DNA from: Microbacterium schleiferi
GTDB taxonomy: Bacteria > Actinomycetota > Actinomycetes > Actinomycetales > Microbacteriaceae
DNA length: 64,000 nucleotides
Assembly: GCF_015565955.1 (NCBI RefSeq)
Contig: NZ_CP064760.1
Location: 992,001-1,056,000 of the forward strand
Direction of reading: 5' to 3'
Both the position numbers and the translations under genes were made by a program. Below are positions 53,187 through 61,105 of this stretch, in pieces. Position 1 is the first letter of the stretch. Every line of letters begins with the position of its first letter. The notes beneath the pieces are model-generated. The model saw nothing but the letters and a program-made list of their open reading frames with translations. It did not search any database and had not been told where the DNA came from.

Positions 53187-54098
53187 TCAGCTCCCGGCGA
53201 CAGCCTCCCGGACGGCGTCCTCCGCAGTCTCGTGCGTCCACGTGAACCCGGATGCGGCGAGAACCTCGGGGATGACGTAGGCATCGGTGGTCAGCAGCGA
53301 CTCGGTCGGATCTGGCCCGAGCGCGAGCTTCAGGCCCCACTCCGGGGCCCGCAGCAGGTACGGGCGGTTCAGCTCCCGCGCCAGGGCGAACCCGATGTCG
53401 TTCGCCGTCGCGCGGGTGGGACCGCACAGATTCACGGGACCGACGATCCCGGTGTCCAGAACGTGCCGGATCGCACGGACCTCATCCTCGAGCGAGATCC
53501 ACGGCCAGACCTGCGTGCCGCGACCGAGAGGCCCGCTGAGACCGAGTTTGGTGAGCAGGATCAGGGGTTTCAGAACCCCGTCACGATGGATGATCGGCGC
53601 GGTGCGCAGCGTCGCCACGCGGGCGTCCTCGCCCGCCGCGGCGGCAGCGCTTTCCCACTCGCCGCACAGGTCAGCGAGAAATCCGTCGCCGCGGGGTGCA
53701 TCCTCGGCGATGGCGCCGGCAGGGTCCGTGCCGTAATAGCCGACGGCAGAGGCCGAGACGAAGTGCGGAGCATCCGTGCCGAGCTCGCGCACCGCACGTG
53801 CCAGCGCGCGGGTGGGGGTGATCCGCGACCACAGCAGCGTGTGCTTGTACGACGAGTTCCAGGGGAACCGGCCGATGCTGGCGCCGTTGAGGCCGATGAC
53901 GGCATCCGCCCCGGCCAACACCGCGGGGTCGAGCACGTCGCTGTCGACGAGCCAGGACACCTCGTCAGCACCGGCGTCGGCCGCGCGCACGAGGGTCGTC
54001 ACCCGGATGCCGTCGGCACGCAGACTCTCGGCCAGCGCCCGGCCGATGAGACCGGACGCTCCGCCGATGACGACGTGTCGGAGAGCCGATTCAGGCAA
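53187..54098 (-). CDS. TIGR01777-family NAD-dependent epimerase
   Basis: Rossmann-fold protein of the TIGR01777 (SDR39U1-like) family, function unclear. The 303 residues carry VVIGGASGLIGRALAESL, GADAVIGLNGASIGRFPWN, SASAVGYYGT and a C-terminal DUF1731-type end (LNRPYLLRAPEWGLKLALGP). I start it at the TTG at 54098 (LPESALRHVVIGGASG), which overlaps the OsmC stop by 8 nt; an ATG at 54215 would add 39 residues overlapping the OsmC gene. Confidence 0.8.
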   Translation of the reverse strand: MPESALRHVVIGGASGLIGRALAESLRADGIRVTTLVRAADAGADEVSWLVDSDVLDPAVLAGADAVIGLNGASIGRFPWNSSYKHTLLWSRITPTRALARAVRELGTDAPHFVSASAVGYYGTDPAGAIAEDAPRGDGFLADLCGEWESAAAAAGEDARVATLRTAPIIHRDGVLKPLILLTKLGLSGPLGRGTQVWPWISLEDEVRAIRHVLDTGIVGPVNLCGPTRATANDIGFALARELNRPYLLRAPEWGLKLALGPDPTESLLTTDAYVIPEVLAASGFTWTHETAEDAVREAVAGS

Positions 54099-54516
54099 GC
54101 GTTGCCTCGAGAGTGATCTCGATTCCCGCGAGGGCGGCGGAAACGGGGCATCCGGCCTTCGCGGCGTTCGCGATGCGGTCGAAATCCTCCTGTGACAGGC
54201 CCGGAACCGACGCATGCACGTTCAGGTGGCTGCCGGTGATGCCGGTGCCGGGGATGAAGGTCACGGCCGCCGAGCAGCGCACCGACTCGGGCGGGGTGCC
54301 GTTCTGGGTGAGCTCGTGCGAGAACGCCATGCTGAAGCAGGACGCGTGGGCTGCCGCAATGAGTTCCTCGGGCGTGGTCACGGTCGAGGAGCCCTCGCTG
54401 CGGGCTTTCCAGTTGACATCGAACGTGCCCAGGTGCGAACTGTCGAACGTCACTGTTCCCGACCCATCGGTCAGGCTGCCGTTCCAGACGGTGGTGGCTT
54501 CGCTCGTCACGGACAT
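54091..54516 (-). CDS. OsmC family peroxiredoxin
   Basis: Thiol-dependent hydroperoxidase of the OsmC/Ohr superfamily, 141 residues. The two active cysteines are in AAHASCFSMAFSHEL and AAKAGCPVSAAL. GGGAGG lies before the ATG at 54516, which decides against the ATG at 54537. The next gene on the strand is an epimerase that overlaps its end. Confidence 0.9.
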   Translation of the reverse strand: MSVTSEATTVWNGSLTDGSGTVTFDSSHLGTFDVNWKARSEGSSTVTTPEELIAAAHASCFSMAFSHELTQNGTPPESVRCSAAVTFIPGTGITGSHLNVHASVPGLSQEDFDRIANAAKAGCPVSAALAGIEITLEATLA

Positions 54517-54633
54517 GGGGACCTCCCTGGTCGTCATGCACCCGGAGTGGGCGCTTCCGCGGTCAGCCTAACGGCGTTTCGCGGGGGAGGGCAGGCTCGC
54601 GCCAAACTTCGCGCTGCGGCGGGGACGGAGGTC

Positions 54634-55101
54634 TCAGGCGGCATCCGCGGTGCGTCGGCCGAGAACCCCTGCGCGCTGCAGCACGAGGTACAGCTGGCAC
54701 CCCAGGCACAGCCCGAACACGGCGTTGAGGAAGGCCGCAACGAACGCTGCTGCGGCCGCAGCAGGAACAGCCCACGGCACGCCGAGCAGGGACAGGGCGA
54801 TGCCGATCGCGGTGACGAACAGGCCGACTCCCTGCGCAAAGCGCGGCGGACGCGGGTCCTCCAGCTCGCGAGGCGGAGCCAAGCGGGGCCGGATGAGGGA
54901 GCGATAGAGGGCGCCCCACGGGGCCGTGCGCGGCGACGCGACACCCCACACGAACAGGAGCGCGATCACAACGAGCAGCACGAAGGCCGGGACGGTCGCG
55001 CCGATCAGGCCGAGGAACACATCGACCAGCAGGAGGACGGAGGTGATGGCGGCGGCGAACCGCGGACCCCGGGGGTCGATGCCGCGGGCGGTCTCAGGCA
55101 T
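54634..55101 (-). CDS. DUF4395 membrane protein
   Basis: Membrane protein of the DUF4395 family, 155 residues, four helices, with a cysteine pair in VFGLCLGCQLYLVLQRAGVL in the last helix. The family is often next to thioredoxin-like genes, as here, and the CxxC in the membrane suggests a role in moving reducing equivalents; this is inference. It overlaps the thioredoxin gene by 8 nt. Confidence 0.85.
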   Translation of the reverse strand: MPETARGIDPRGPRFAAAITSVLLLVDVFLGLIGATVPAFVLLVVIALLFVWGVASPRTAPWGALYRSLIRPRLAPPRELEDPRPPRFAQGVGLFVTAIGIALSLLGVPWAVPAAAAAAFVAAFLNAVFGLCLGCQLYLVLQRAGVLGRRTADAA

Positions 55102-55531
55102 GGGTGCGCTCCGTCGTCAGTCGCTGAAGCTCCAGCTCGAGCACGTGCCGGTTCGGGACGCCGCCGAAGCGGGTCTGTACGGCGCCGTTGCGGTCGAGCA
55201 CGAGGGTTGTGGGGGTCTGCAGCACGTTGAAGTGGCGCGCGATATCGGGCCGGTGGGTCAGGTCGACATCCAGGTGACGCACCCCGGGGCGCGACTGCGC
55301 GATCTCGGCGAGCGTCCGGTGGACCGCTGGGCACCTGCTGCACATCTCGGTACTGAATTGCAGCAGGGTGGCAGCGTCGCCGAGTCGGTCGGCTCCGAGG
55401 CGAGCGGGCTCAACGATCTCGTGGTTGACATCGCGCCGCAGGCGTCCCTGACGGGCGCGCAGCAGGATGCCGATCACGACGGTGACCGCAACAAGCGCGG
55501 CGATGCCCAGCAGGGCGGAGACGGGTTCCAC
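55094..55531 (-). CDS. Membrane-anchored thioredoxin-like protein
   Basis: A 145-residue protein: one N-terminal helix (ALLGIAALVAVTVVIGILLR) and a thioredoxin fold with the redox site FSTEMCSRCPAVHR (CSRC) and the cis-proline region NVLQTPTTLVLD. The helix would put the domain in the cytoplasm or outside; orientation is unclear. The GTG at 55531 is 8 nt after TAGTGT, favouring it over the GTG at 55543. It is cotranscribed with DUF4395. Confidence 0.82.
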   Translation of the reverse strand: MEPVSALLGIAALVAVTVVIGILLRARQGRLRRDVNHEIVEPARLGADRLGDAATLLQFSTEMCSRCPAVHRTLAEIAQSRPGVRHLDVDLTHRPDIARHFNVLQTPTTLVLDRNGAVQTRFGGVPNRHVLELELQRLTTERTHA

Positions 55532-55647
55532 GGCAACCCACACTAAGCGACCCGGACGGGGGCAGGGTGCACGTGACGGACTGTGACAAACCGCGGCAGG
55601 ACGCAAGACGCGCCCACAGCGGACCGGTACGGGCGACGCTGCGCGGG

Positions 55648-55653
55648 TAGGGT
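55648..55653 (+). promoter_or_regulatory. -10 hexamer of leaderless thyX
   Basis: TAGGGT followed by 7 nt and the GTG at 55661. Confidence 0.45.
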
Positions 55654-55660
55654 GTGAGCC

Positions 55661-56386
55661 GTGACCGACATCGAGTTTCGCAGCGACGTGACCGTCGAGC
55701 TTGTCCGAGCCAGTGCCGCCGATTCCGACGTCCTCTTCGCCGCGCGGGTGTCGACCCTGGGAGAGCAGACTCTCGGCGACGCAGCCGCGGGGGTGGAGGC
55801 ATCCGACCGCGACCGGGGCCTCATCAACTATCTGATGCGCGACCGGCACGGTTCGCCGTTCGAGCACAACTCCATGACGTTCTACGTGCAGGCGCCGATC
55901 TTCGTCTTCCGCGAGTTCATGCGTCACCGCATCGCCTCCTACAACGAGGAATCCGGGCGCTACCGCGAACTGCGTCCCGTGTTCTACGTTCCCGCGCCCG
56001 AGCGCAAGCTCGTCCAGGTCGGCAAGCCCGGCGCATACGACTTCGTCGACGGCACCCCCGAGCAGACGGCGATCGTTGACGAGGCGACGAGGGAGGCATC
56101 CGCTCACGCGTTCGCCGCGTACCAACGGATGCTGGATGCCGGGGTCGCGCGCGAGGTTGCCCGCATCGTGCTGCCGCTGAACACGTACTCGTCGATGTAC
56201 GTCACGATGAACGCCCGCTCGCTGATGAACTTCCTCTCCTTGCGCACGAAGGTCGAAGGCTCCCACTTCCCGTCGTTCCCGCAGCGCGAGATCGAGATGT
56301 GTGCGGAGAAGATGGAAGAGCTCTGGGCCACTCTCATGCCGATGACGCACGCTGCCTTCGCCGCTGCCGGCCGCGTCGCTCCGTGA
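55661..56386 (+). CDS. thyX: Flavin-dependent thymidylate synthase
   Basis: Makes dTMP from dUMP using FAD, NADPH and methylene-tetrahydrofolate. The 241 residues contain the ThyX motif RHRIASYNEESGRY (residues 88-101, RHRxxSxNExSxRY) and the nucleotide-binding segments HGSPFEHNSMTFYVQAP and LRTKVEGSHFPSFPQ. The start is GTG in a leaderless context. It lies near dapB and dapA, as in many actinobacteria. Confidence 0.96.
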   Translation: MTDIEFRSDVTVELVRASAADSDVLFAARVSTLGEQTLGDAAAGVEASDRDRGLINYLMRDRHGSPFEHNSMTFYVQAPIFVFREFMRHRIASYNEESGRYRELRPVFYVPAPERKLVQVGKPGAYDFVDGTPEQTAIVDEATREASAHAFAAYQRMLDAGVAREVARIVLPLNTYSSMYVTMNARSLMNFLSLRTKVEGSHFPSFPQREIEMCAEKMEELWATLMPMTHAAFAAAGRVAP

Positions 56387-56411
56387 GCTGCGCCCGGACC
56401 CGCTGAGACTC

Positions 56412-57176
56412 ATGCCGAAGACCGTTCTCGTCACCGGGGCAAGCTCCGGGCTTGGCGCCGAGTACGCCCGCCGCCTCGCCGCTCGCGGTGCCGACGTCGT
56501 GCTCGTGGGGCGCGATCGGGCTGCCCTTGATGCCGTCGCGAGCGACATCAGGGACCGCTACCGGGTTCGCGCCGAGATCATCGTCGCCGACCTCGCCAAG
56601 CCGCGGCAGCGGGCGAAGGTCGAAGCCCGACTGGCCGACCCGGAGCGCCCGATCGAGGTTCTCGTCAACAACGCCGGGTTCGGGCTGCCCATTGCCTTCG
56701 AGAACAACGACATCGAGGACGAAGCACGCCACCTCGCGGTGCACGTCGAGGCCCCCATGCGGCTCATGCACGCGGCCCTGGGGCCCATGCTCAGCCGGGG
56801 TCACGGCCGAATCATCAACGTCGCCTCCGTGGCTGCCTACACGCCGCGCTCGACCTACGGCGCTGTCAAGCGCTGGGTCGTCGAGTTCTCACGGTGGGCA
56901 AACACCGCCTACTCGCCCGCGGGGGTCACGGTGACCGCCGTCTGCCCGGGCTTTACCCACACGAACTTCCACGAGCGGATGGGGCTCGAGCCGGGACGCG
57001 AGGGCGTGGCCGACTGGCTCTGGCTCGATGCCGATGTCGTCGTCGAGCAATCCCTGCGCGACGCTGCCCGCGGCCGGGCGGTCTCGATCCCGTCGCTGCG
57101 GTGGAAGGCGATCACCGCCGTCGCACGCCTTCTTCCGGCATCCGTCGCAGCAGCTGCCGGCAGCCGCGGCCGGTGA
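56412..57176 (+). CDS. Short-chain dehydrogenase/reductase
   Basis: Classical SDR of 254 residues: cofactor loop VLVTGASSGLGAEYARRLA, NNAGFGLP, catalytic Ser in NVASVAAYTP and Tyr/Lys in YGAVKRW. It resembles SDRs of the DltE/YqjQ type, but no substrate can be assigned. It starts 25 bp after thyX and may share its transcript. Confidence 0.87.
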   Translation: MPKTVLVTGASSGLGAEYARRLAARGADVVLVGRDRAALDAVASDIRDRYRVRAEIIVADLAKPRQRAKVEARLADPERPIEVLVNNAGFGLPIAFENNDIEDEARHLAVHVEAPMRLMHAALGPMLSRGHGRIINVASVAAYTPRSTYGAVKRWVVEFSRWANTAYSPAGVTVTAVCPGFTHTNFHERMGLEPGREGVADWLWLDADVVVEQSLRDAARGRAVSIPSLRWKAITAVARLLPASVAAAAGSRGR

Positions 57177-57182
57177 GGCGCC

Positions 57183-57728
57183 TCAGCTGACGCGACCCAG
57201 GTGGATGGCGGCGAACATCAGCGCGGCGATCGTCTCACCGTCGGTGATCTCGCCGTCCCGGATCATCTGGAGAACCTGGGGGAAGGGCACCCACGACACG
57301 TCGTCGATCCCCTCGTCGCGGCGTTCTGTCGTATCGGCTCCGGGGAGCGGCTCGAGGCCCGTCGCGAGATAGACGTGCTCGGGGGCGTCCGCAATGCCGT
57401 TGAGGGCATACATGAAGCCGATGTCGGTGAACTCGCGCGCTCGCAGACCGGTCTCCTCACCCAGTTCCCGCTCGGCAGCTTCGCGTGGGGGCTCGCCGTC
57501 GGTGCCGCCGGCGGGCACCTCGATCGACCGGTTACCGGTGGGGTAGCGCTCGAGGGTGACGAGGCACACGCGGTCCTGCGCGTCGACGGCGACAACGAAC
57601 ACCGCTGGATGCTGCATCCGGACGACGCCGTAGACCCCTGCGCCGGCGGGGCCGGTGACGCTGTCCTCACGGACGGCTATCCACCGGTTGTCGTAGACCG
57701 ATCGAGAGGAGTCCGTGCGCCAGGCCAT
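57183..57728 (-). CDS. NUDIX hydrolase
   Basis: Mg-dependent hydrolase of nucleoside diphosphate derivatives, probably an ADP-ribose or ADP-sugar pyrophosphatase by length (181 residues) and domain layout. The Nudix box is GGTDGEPPREAAERELGEET with Gly after it (near residues 75-96). It starts at ATG 57728, 6 nt after TAGCCT, and is divergent from dapA. Confidence 0.9.
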   Translation of the reverse strand: MAWRTDSSRSVYDNRWIAVREDSVTGPAGAGVYGVVRMQHPAVFVVAVDAQDRVCLVTLERYPTGNRSIEVPAGGTDGEPPREAAERELGEETGLRAREFTDIGFMYALNGIADAPEHVYLATGLEPLPGADTTERRDEGIDDVSWVPFPQVLQMIRDGEITDGETIAALMFAAIHLGRVS

Positions 57729-57734
57729 GGCTCC

Positions 57735-57740
57735 AGGCTA
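57735..57740 (-). promoter_or_regulatory. -10 hexamer of leaderless NUDIX gene
   Basis: TAGCCT on the minus strand, 6 nt before the ATG at 57728. Confidence 0.45.
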
Positions 57741-57785
57741 GAGCGCCCCGAGTGCCATCCGGGGCGGCGTCGGATGCCGAACCGA

Positions 57786-57791
57786 TAGCCT
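57786..57791 (+). promoter_or_regulatory. -10 hexamer of leaderless dapA
   Basis: TAGCCT followed by 6 nt and the ATG at 57798. Only 45 bp separate it from the divergent NUDIX -10, so the two promoters share their upstream regions. Confidence 0.45.
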
Positions 57792-57797
57792 GAAGCC

Positions 57798-58775
57798 ATG
57801 ACGCACTCGACAAACCCGTTCGGGCAGGTGCTGGTCGCGCTGGTCACTCCGATGACCGCCGACGGCGAGGTCGACTGGCCGGCCGTCGAGAAGCACATCG
57901 ACGACGTGATCGGTGCCGGCGCCGACGGCATCGTGGTCACGGGCACGACGGGGGAGACCTCGACCCTGACGGATGCCGAGAAGATCCGTCTCGTCGAGGT
58001 CGGCAAGGATGTCGCGGCCGGTCGCGCCGCCATCATCACCGGTGGCGGCTCCAACGAAACGGCGCACGCGATCGAGCTCTACAAGGCCAGCGAGAAGGTC
58101 GGCGCTGACGGCATCATGATCGTCACGCCCTACTACAACAAGCCGACGCAGGCCGGCATCTTGACCCACTTCCGCCTCGTTGCCGACGCCACCGACCTGC
58201 CCGTCATCCTCTACGACATCCCGGGCCGCACTGGTGTGCCGATCCAGTACGAGACGATCCTCCGGCTGGCCAAGCACCCCAACATCCTCGCGATCAAGGA
58301 CGCCAAGGGTGATTTCAGCGAGGTCAGCCGCGTGCTCAATCAGACCGACCTCCTGTACTTCTCCGGGGACGATGCGAACGTCCTGCCGCACCTGTCGATC
58401 GGGGCCACGGGGCTCATCGGTGTGACAGCCAACATCGCCGCGCAGCCGTACCGCGTGATCGTGGATGCCGTCAACGCCGGCGACCTCACGGCGGCCACGG
58501 CAGCCCACCGCCAGCTCGAACCCCTCGTGCGTGCCGTCATGACCCACGTTCCCGGCACCGTCTCGGCCAAGTACATCCTCCACGGCCTTGGCCGGATCAC
58601 GAGCCCCCGCGTGCGCCTGCCGCTCGTGGGTCCGGAGGAGTGGGAAGCCGCCAAGATCGAGGACGAACTCGCCCTCGTCTCCGGCGTTCCCGGTGTCGAT
58701 TTCTCCAACTTCCGCCCCGACCGCAACGCCGCCGCCGGCGGCGCTCTGCCCCGGGTCTCAGGCACCACGCGCTGA
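57798..58775 (+). CDS. dapA: 4-hydroxy-tetrahydrodipicolinate synthase
   Basis: First committed step of lysine and diaminopimelate synthesis: condenses pyruvate with aspartate semialdehyde. The 325 residues show VTGTTGETSTLTDAEKIRLV, the Tyr motif VTPYYNKPTQAG and the Schiff-base Lys in ILAIKDAKGDFS. It starts leaderless and is followed 24 bp later by rnj, a common actinobacterial pairing. Confidence 0.96.
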   Translation: MTHSTNPFGQVLVALVTPMTADGEVDWPAVEKHIDDVIGAGADGIVVTGTTGETSTLTDAEKIRLVEVGKDVAAGRAAIITGGGSNETAHAIELYKASEKVGADGIMIVTPYYNKPTQAGILTHFRLVADATDLPVILYDIPGRTGVPIQYETILRLAKHPNILAIKDAKGDFSEVSRVLNQTDLLYFSGDDANVLPHLSIGATGLIGVTANIAAQPYRVIVDAVNAGDLTAATAAHRQLEPLVRAVMTHVPGTVSAKYILHGLGRITSPRVRLPLVGPEEWEAAKIEDELALVSGVPGVDFSNFRPDRNAAAGGALPRVSGTTR

Positions 58776-58799
58776 TCCGTCAGCGCCGATAGGAGTCGC

Positions 58800-60475
58800 A
58801 TGTCCAACGCCGTTCTCGCCCCGCCCTCGCTCGAGCCGGGGACGCTTCGCGTCATCCCGCTGGGGGCCTCGGCGAGGTCGGCCGCAACATGACGATCTTC
58901 GAGCTCGACGGCAAGATCCTCGTCGTGGACTGCGGCGTGCTCTTCCCCGAAGAGCACCAGCCGGGAGTGGACCTCATCCTTCCCGACTTCGAGCCCCTCA
59001 AGCACCGCCTCGATGACATCGTCGGCGTCGTCCTCACACACGGCCACGAAGATCACATCGGCGCGGTTCCGTACCTGCTCAGGCTCAAGGGCGACCTGCC
59101 GCTGATCGGCTCGGGCCTGACCCTCGCGCTCACCGAAGCCAAGCTCAAGGAACACCGTCTGCGTCCCTACAGCCTGACGGTCAAGGAGGGCCAGATCGAG
59201 CGGCTCGGACCGTTCGAGCTCGAGTTCGTCGCGGTCAACCACTCGATCCCCGATGCCCTCGCCGTTGCCATTCGAACCTCTGCGGGTACGGTGCTCGCCA
59301 CCGGCGACTTCAAGATGGACCAGCTACCGCTGGATGGCAGGCTCACCGACCTCCGGGCGTTCTCGCGTCTCGGCGAAGCCGGGGTCGACCTGTTCCTGGT
59401 CGACTCCACCAACGCCGATGTCCCCGGATTCACGCCGCTCGAGAAGGAGATCGGTCCCGTTCTGGACCAGATCATCGGGAGGGCACCGCGCCGGGTCATC
59501 GTCGCCAGCTTCTCCAGCCACGTCCACCGCGTGCAGCAGGTCATGGATGCCGCCGCGGCGCACGGGCGCCGGCTCGCGCTGCTCGGTCGCAGCATGGTGC
59601 GCAACATGACGATCGCCGAGGACCTCGGCTACTTGCAGGTTCCGGATGGGCTGCTGATCGACTACAAGAAGGCGCGCAACCTTCCCGACGATCAGATCGT
59701 CTACATGTCGACAGGGTCGCAGGGCGAACCGATGGCCGTGCTCTCGCGCATGGCCAATCTCGACCACGAGATCGAGCCGGGACCGGGGGATACCGTCATC
59801 CTGGCCTCGAGCCTCATTCCGGGCAACGAGAACGCCGTGTACCGGGTCATCGACGGACTCACCAAGCTCGGCGCCAACGTCGTCCACAAGGCCAACGCGA
59901 AGGTCCATGTGTCGGGACACGCAGCAGCGGGTGAGCTGCTGTACTGCTACAACATCCTGAAGCCGCGCAACGTCCTGCCCGTCCACGGTGAGTACCGGCA
60001 CCTGATGGCCAACGCTCAGCTGGCCCAGCAGACCGGGGTACCGGCAGAGAACACGATCGTTGCCGAGAACGGGTCGGTCATCGACCTGCGCGATGGCGTG
60101 GCACGCAACGTCGGTCAGCTCGATCTCGGCTTCGTCTACGTTGACGGGTCCAGCGTCGGTGAGATCACGGATGCCGACCTCAAGGACCGGCGGATCCTCG
60201 GCGAAGAGGGCTTCATCTCGGTGATCGTCGTCGTGGATGCGGCGACCGGACGCATCATCTCGGGTCCCGAGGTCCACGCCCGCGGGTTCGCGGAGGACGC
60301 TGCAGTCTTCGAGAGCGTGAAGCCGAAGATCGCCGCGGCGCTCGCGGAGGCCGCGCAGTCGGGCGTGCGCGACAACCATGCGCTCTCGCAGGTCGTTCGC
60401 CGCACGATCGGTCGCTGGGTCAACCAGTCGCTGCGGCGACGGCCCATGATCGTCCCGCTCGTTATCGAGGCCTGA
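58800..60475 (+). CDS. rnj: Ribonuclease J (frameshifted)
   Basis: Metallo-beta-lactamase/beta-CASP nuclease with 5'-3' exo- and endonuclease activity in RNA processing. The corrected 558 residues hold the zinc motif LTHGHEDHIGAVPYLLR, LATGDFKMDQLPLDG, SGHAAAGELLY and the C-terminal domain. The frame is lost at the G5 run 58862-58866: one G restores IPLGGLGEVGRNMTIFEL. As written, translation from 58800 stops after 30 residues, while the rest is open from 58889. AGGAG precedes the ATG at 58800. Confidence 0.92.
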
Positions 60476-60521
60476 GCCCGCTCAGAAGATCTCGGCGGCG
60501 GGGCAACCCACCGCGCATCGC

Positions 60522-60527
60522 TACACT
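60522..60527 (+). promoter_or_regulatory. -10 hexamer of leaderless GNAT gene
   Basis: TACACT followed by 6 nt and the ATG at 60534. Confidence 0.45.
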
Positions 60528-60533
60528 CGGGCC

Positions 60534-61028
60534 ATGCCCACAGCCTTCGGCATCCGTCCGGCGACCGCCGCTGACGGCGCGTTCCTCGGTGACATGGTCG
60601 TGGAGGCGGCCAACTGGTCGCCGGGACGGTCGCGGCCGCGGTACGAGGTGCTGACTGCACCCGAGCATGGCAGGTACGTGTCGGGCTGGATGCGACCCGG
60701 CGACGCGGGGTTTGTCGCGTCTGATCCGCAGGGCGAGCCGATCGGGGCCGCGTGGTACCGGATGTTTCCGCGTTCCGATCCCGGGTTCGGGTACATCGGA
60801 ACCGGCGTACCCGAGCTGATCATCGGCGTGCGGCCGATCTGGCGCGCCCACGGCGTGGGGCGTGCACTGTTGCGTGCCCTGTCGGACAACGCCCGCACCG
60901 AGGGCTTCGCGCGGCTGAGTCTGAGTGTGGAGCGCGGCAACTTCGCGGCGGTCTTCTACCGCACGGAAGGGTTCGCGGTCGTCCAGAGCGGCTTCGGTCG
61001 CGACACCATGGTCAAGCGCCTGCGCTGA
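60534..61028 (+). CDS. GNAT family N-acetyltransferase
   Basis: Acetyl-CoA-dependent acyltransferase of 164 residues. The acetyl-CoA loop is [20 protein letters not shown] (R/Q-x-x-G-x-G/A form), with [15 protein letters not shown] as the C-terminal motif. The substrate is unknown. It lies between rnj and ftsK with its own leaderless promoter. Confidence 0.85.
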   Translation: MPTAFGIRPATAADGAFLGDMVVEAANWSPGRSRPRYEVLTAPEHGRYVSGWMRPGDAGFVASDPQGEPIGAAWYRMFPRSDPGFGYIGTGVPELIIGVRPIWRAHGVGRALLRALSDNARTEGFARLSLSVERGNFAAVFYRTEGFAVVQSGFGRDTMVKRLR

Positions 61029-61105
61029 CTGCCCCGACCGGGGCGGATGCCGACAGGCCGCGTCGTTCCGGGGAAACGTCGGTGGTCGCGCCTACCGTGG
61101 AGGTC

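Noticed and set aside
55094..56548. A 484-residue minus-strand protein ending in the thioredoxin domain.
   Set aside because: The first two thirds are the complement of thyX; the thioredoxin gene starts at a GTG near 55531.
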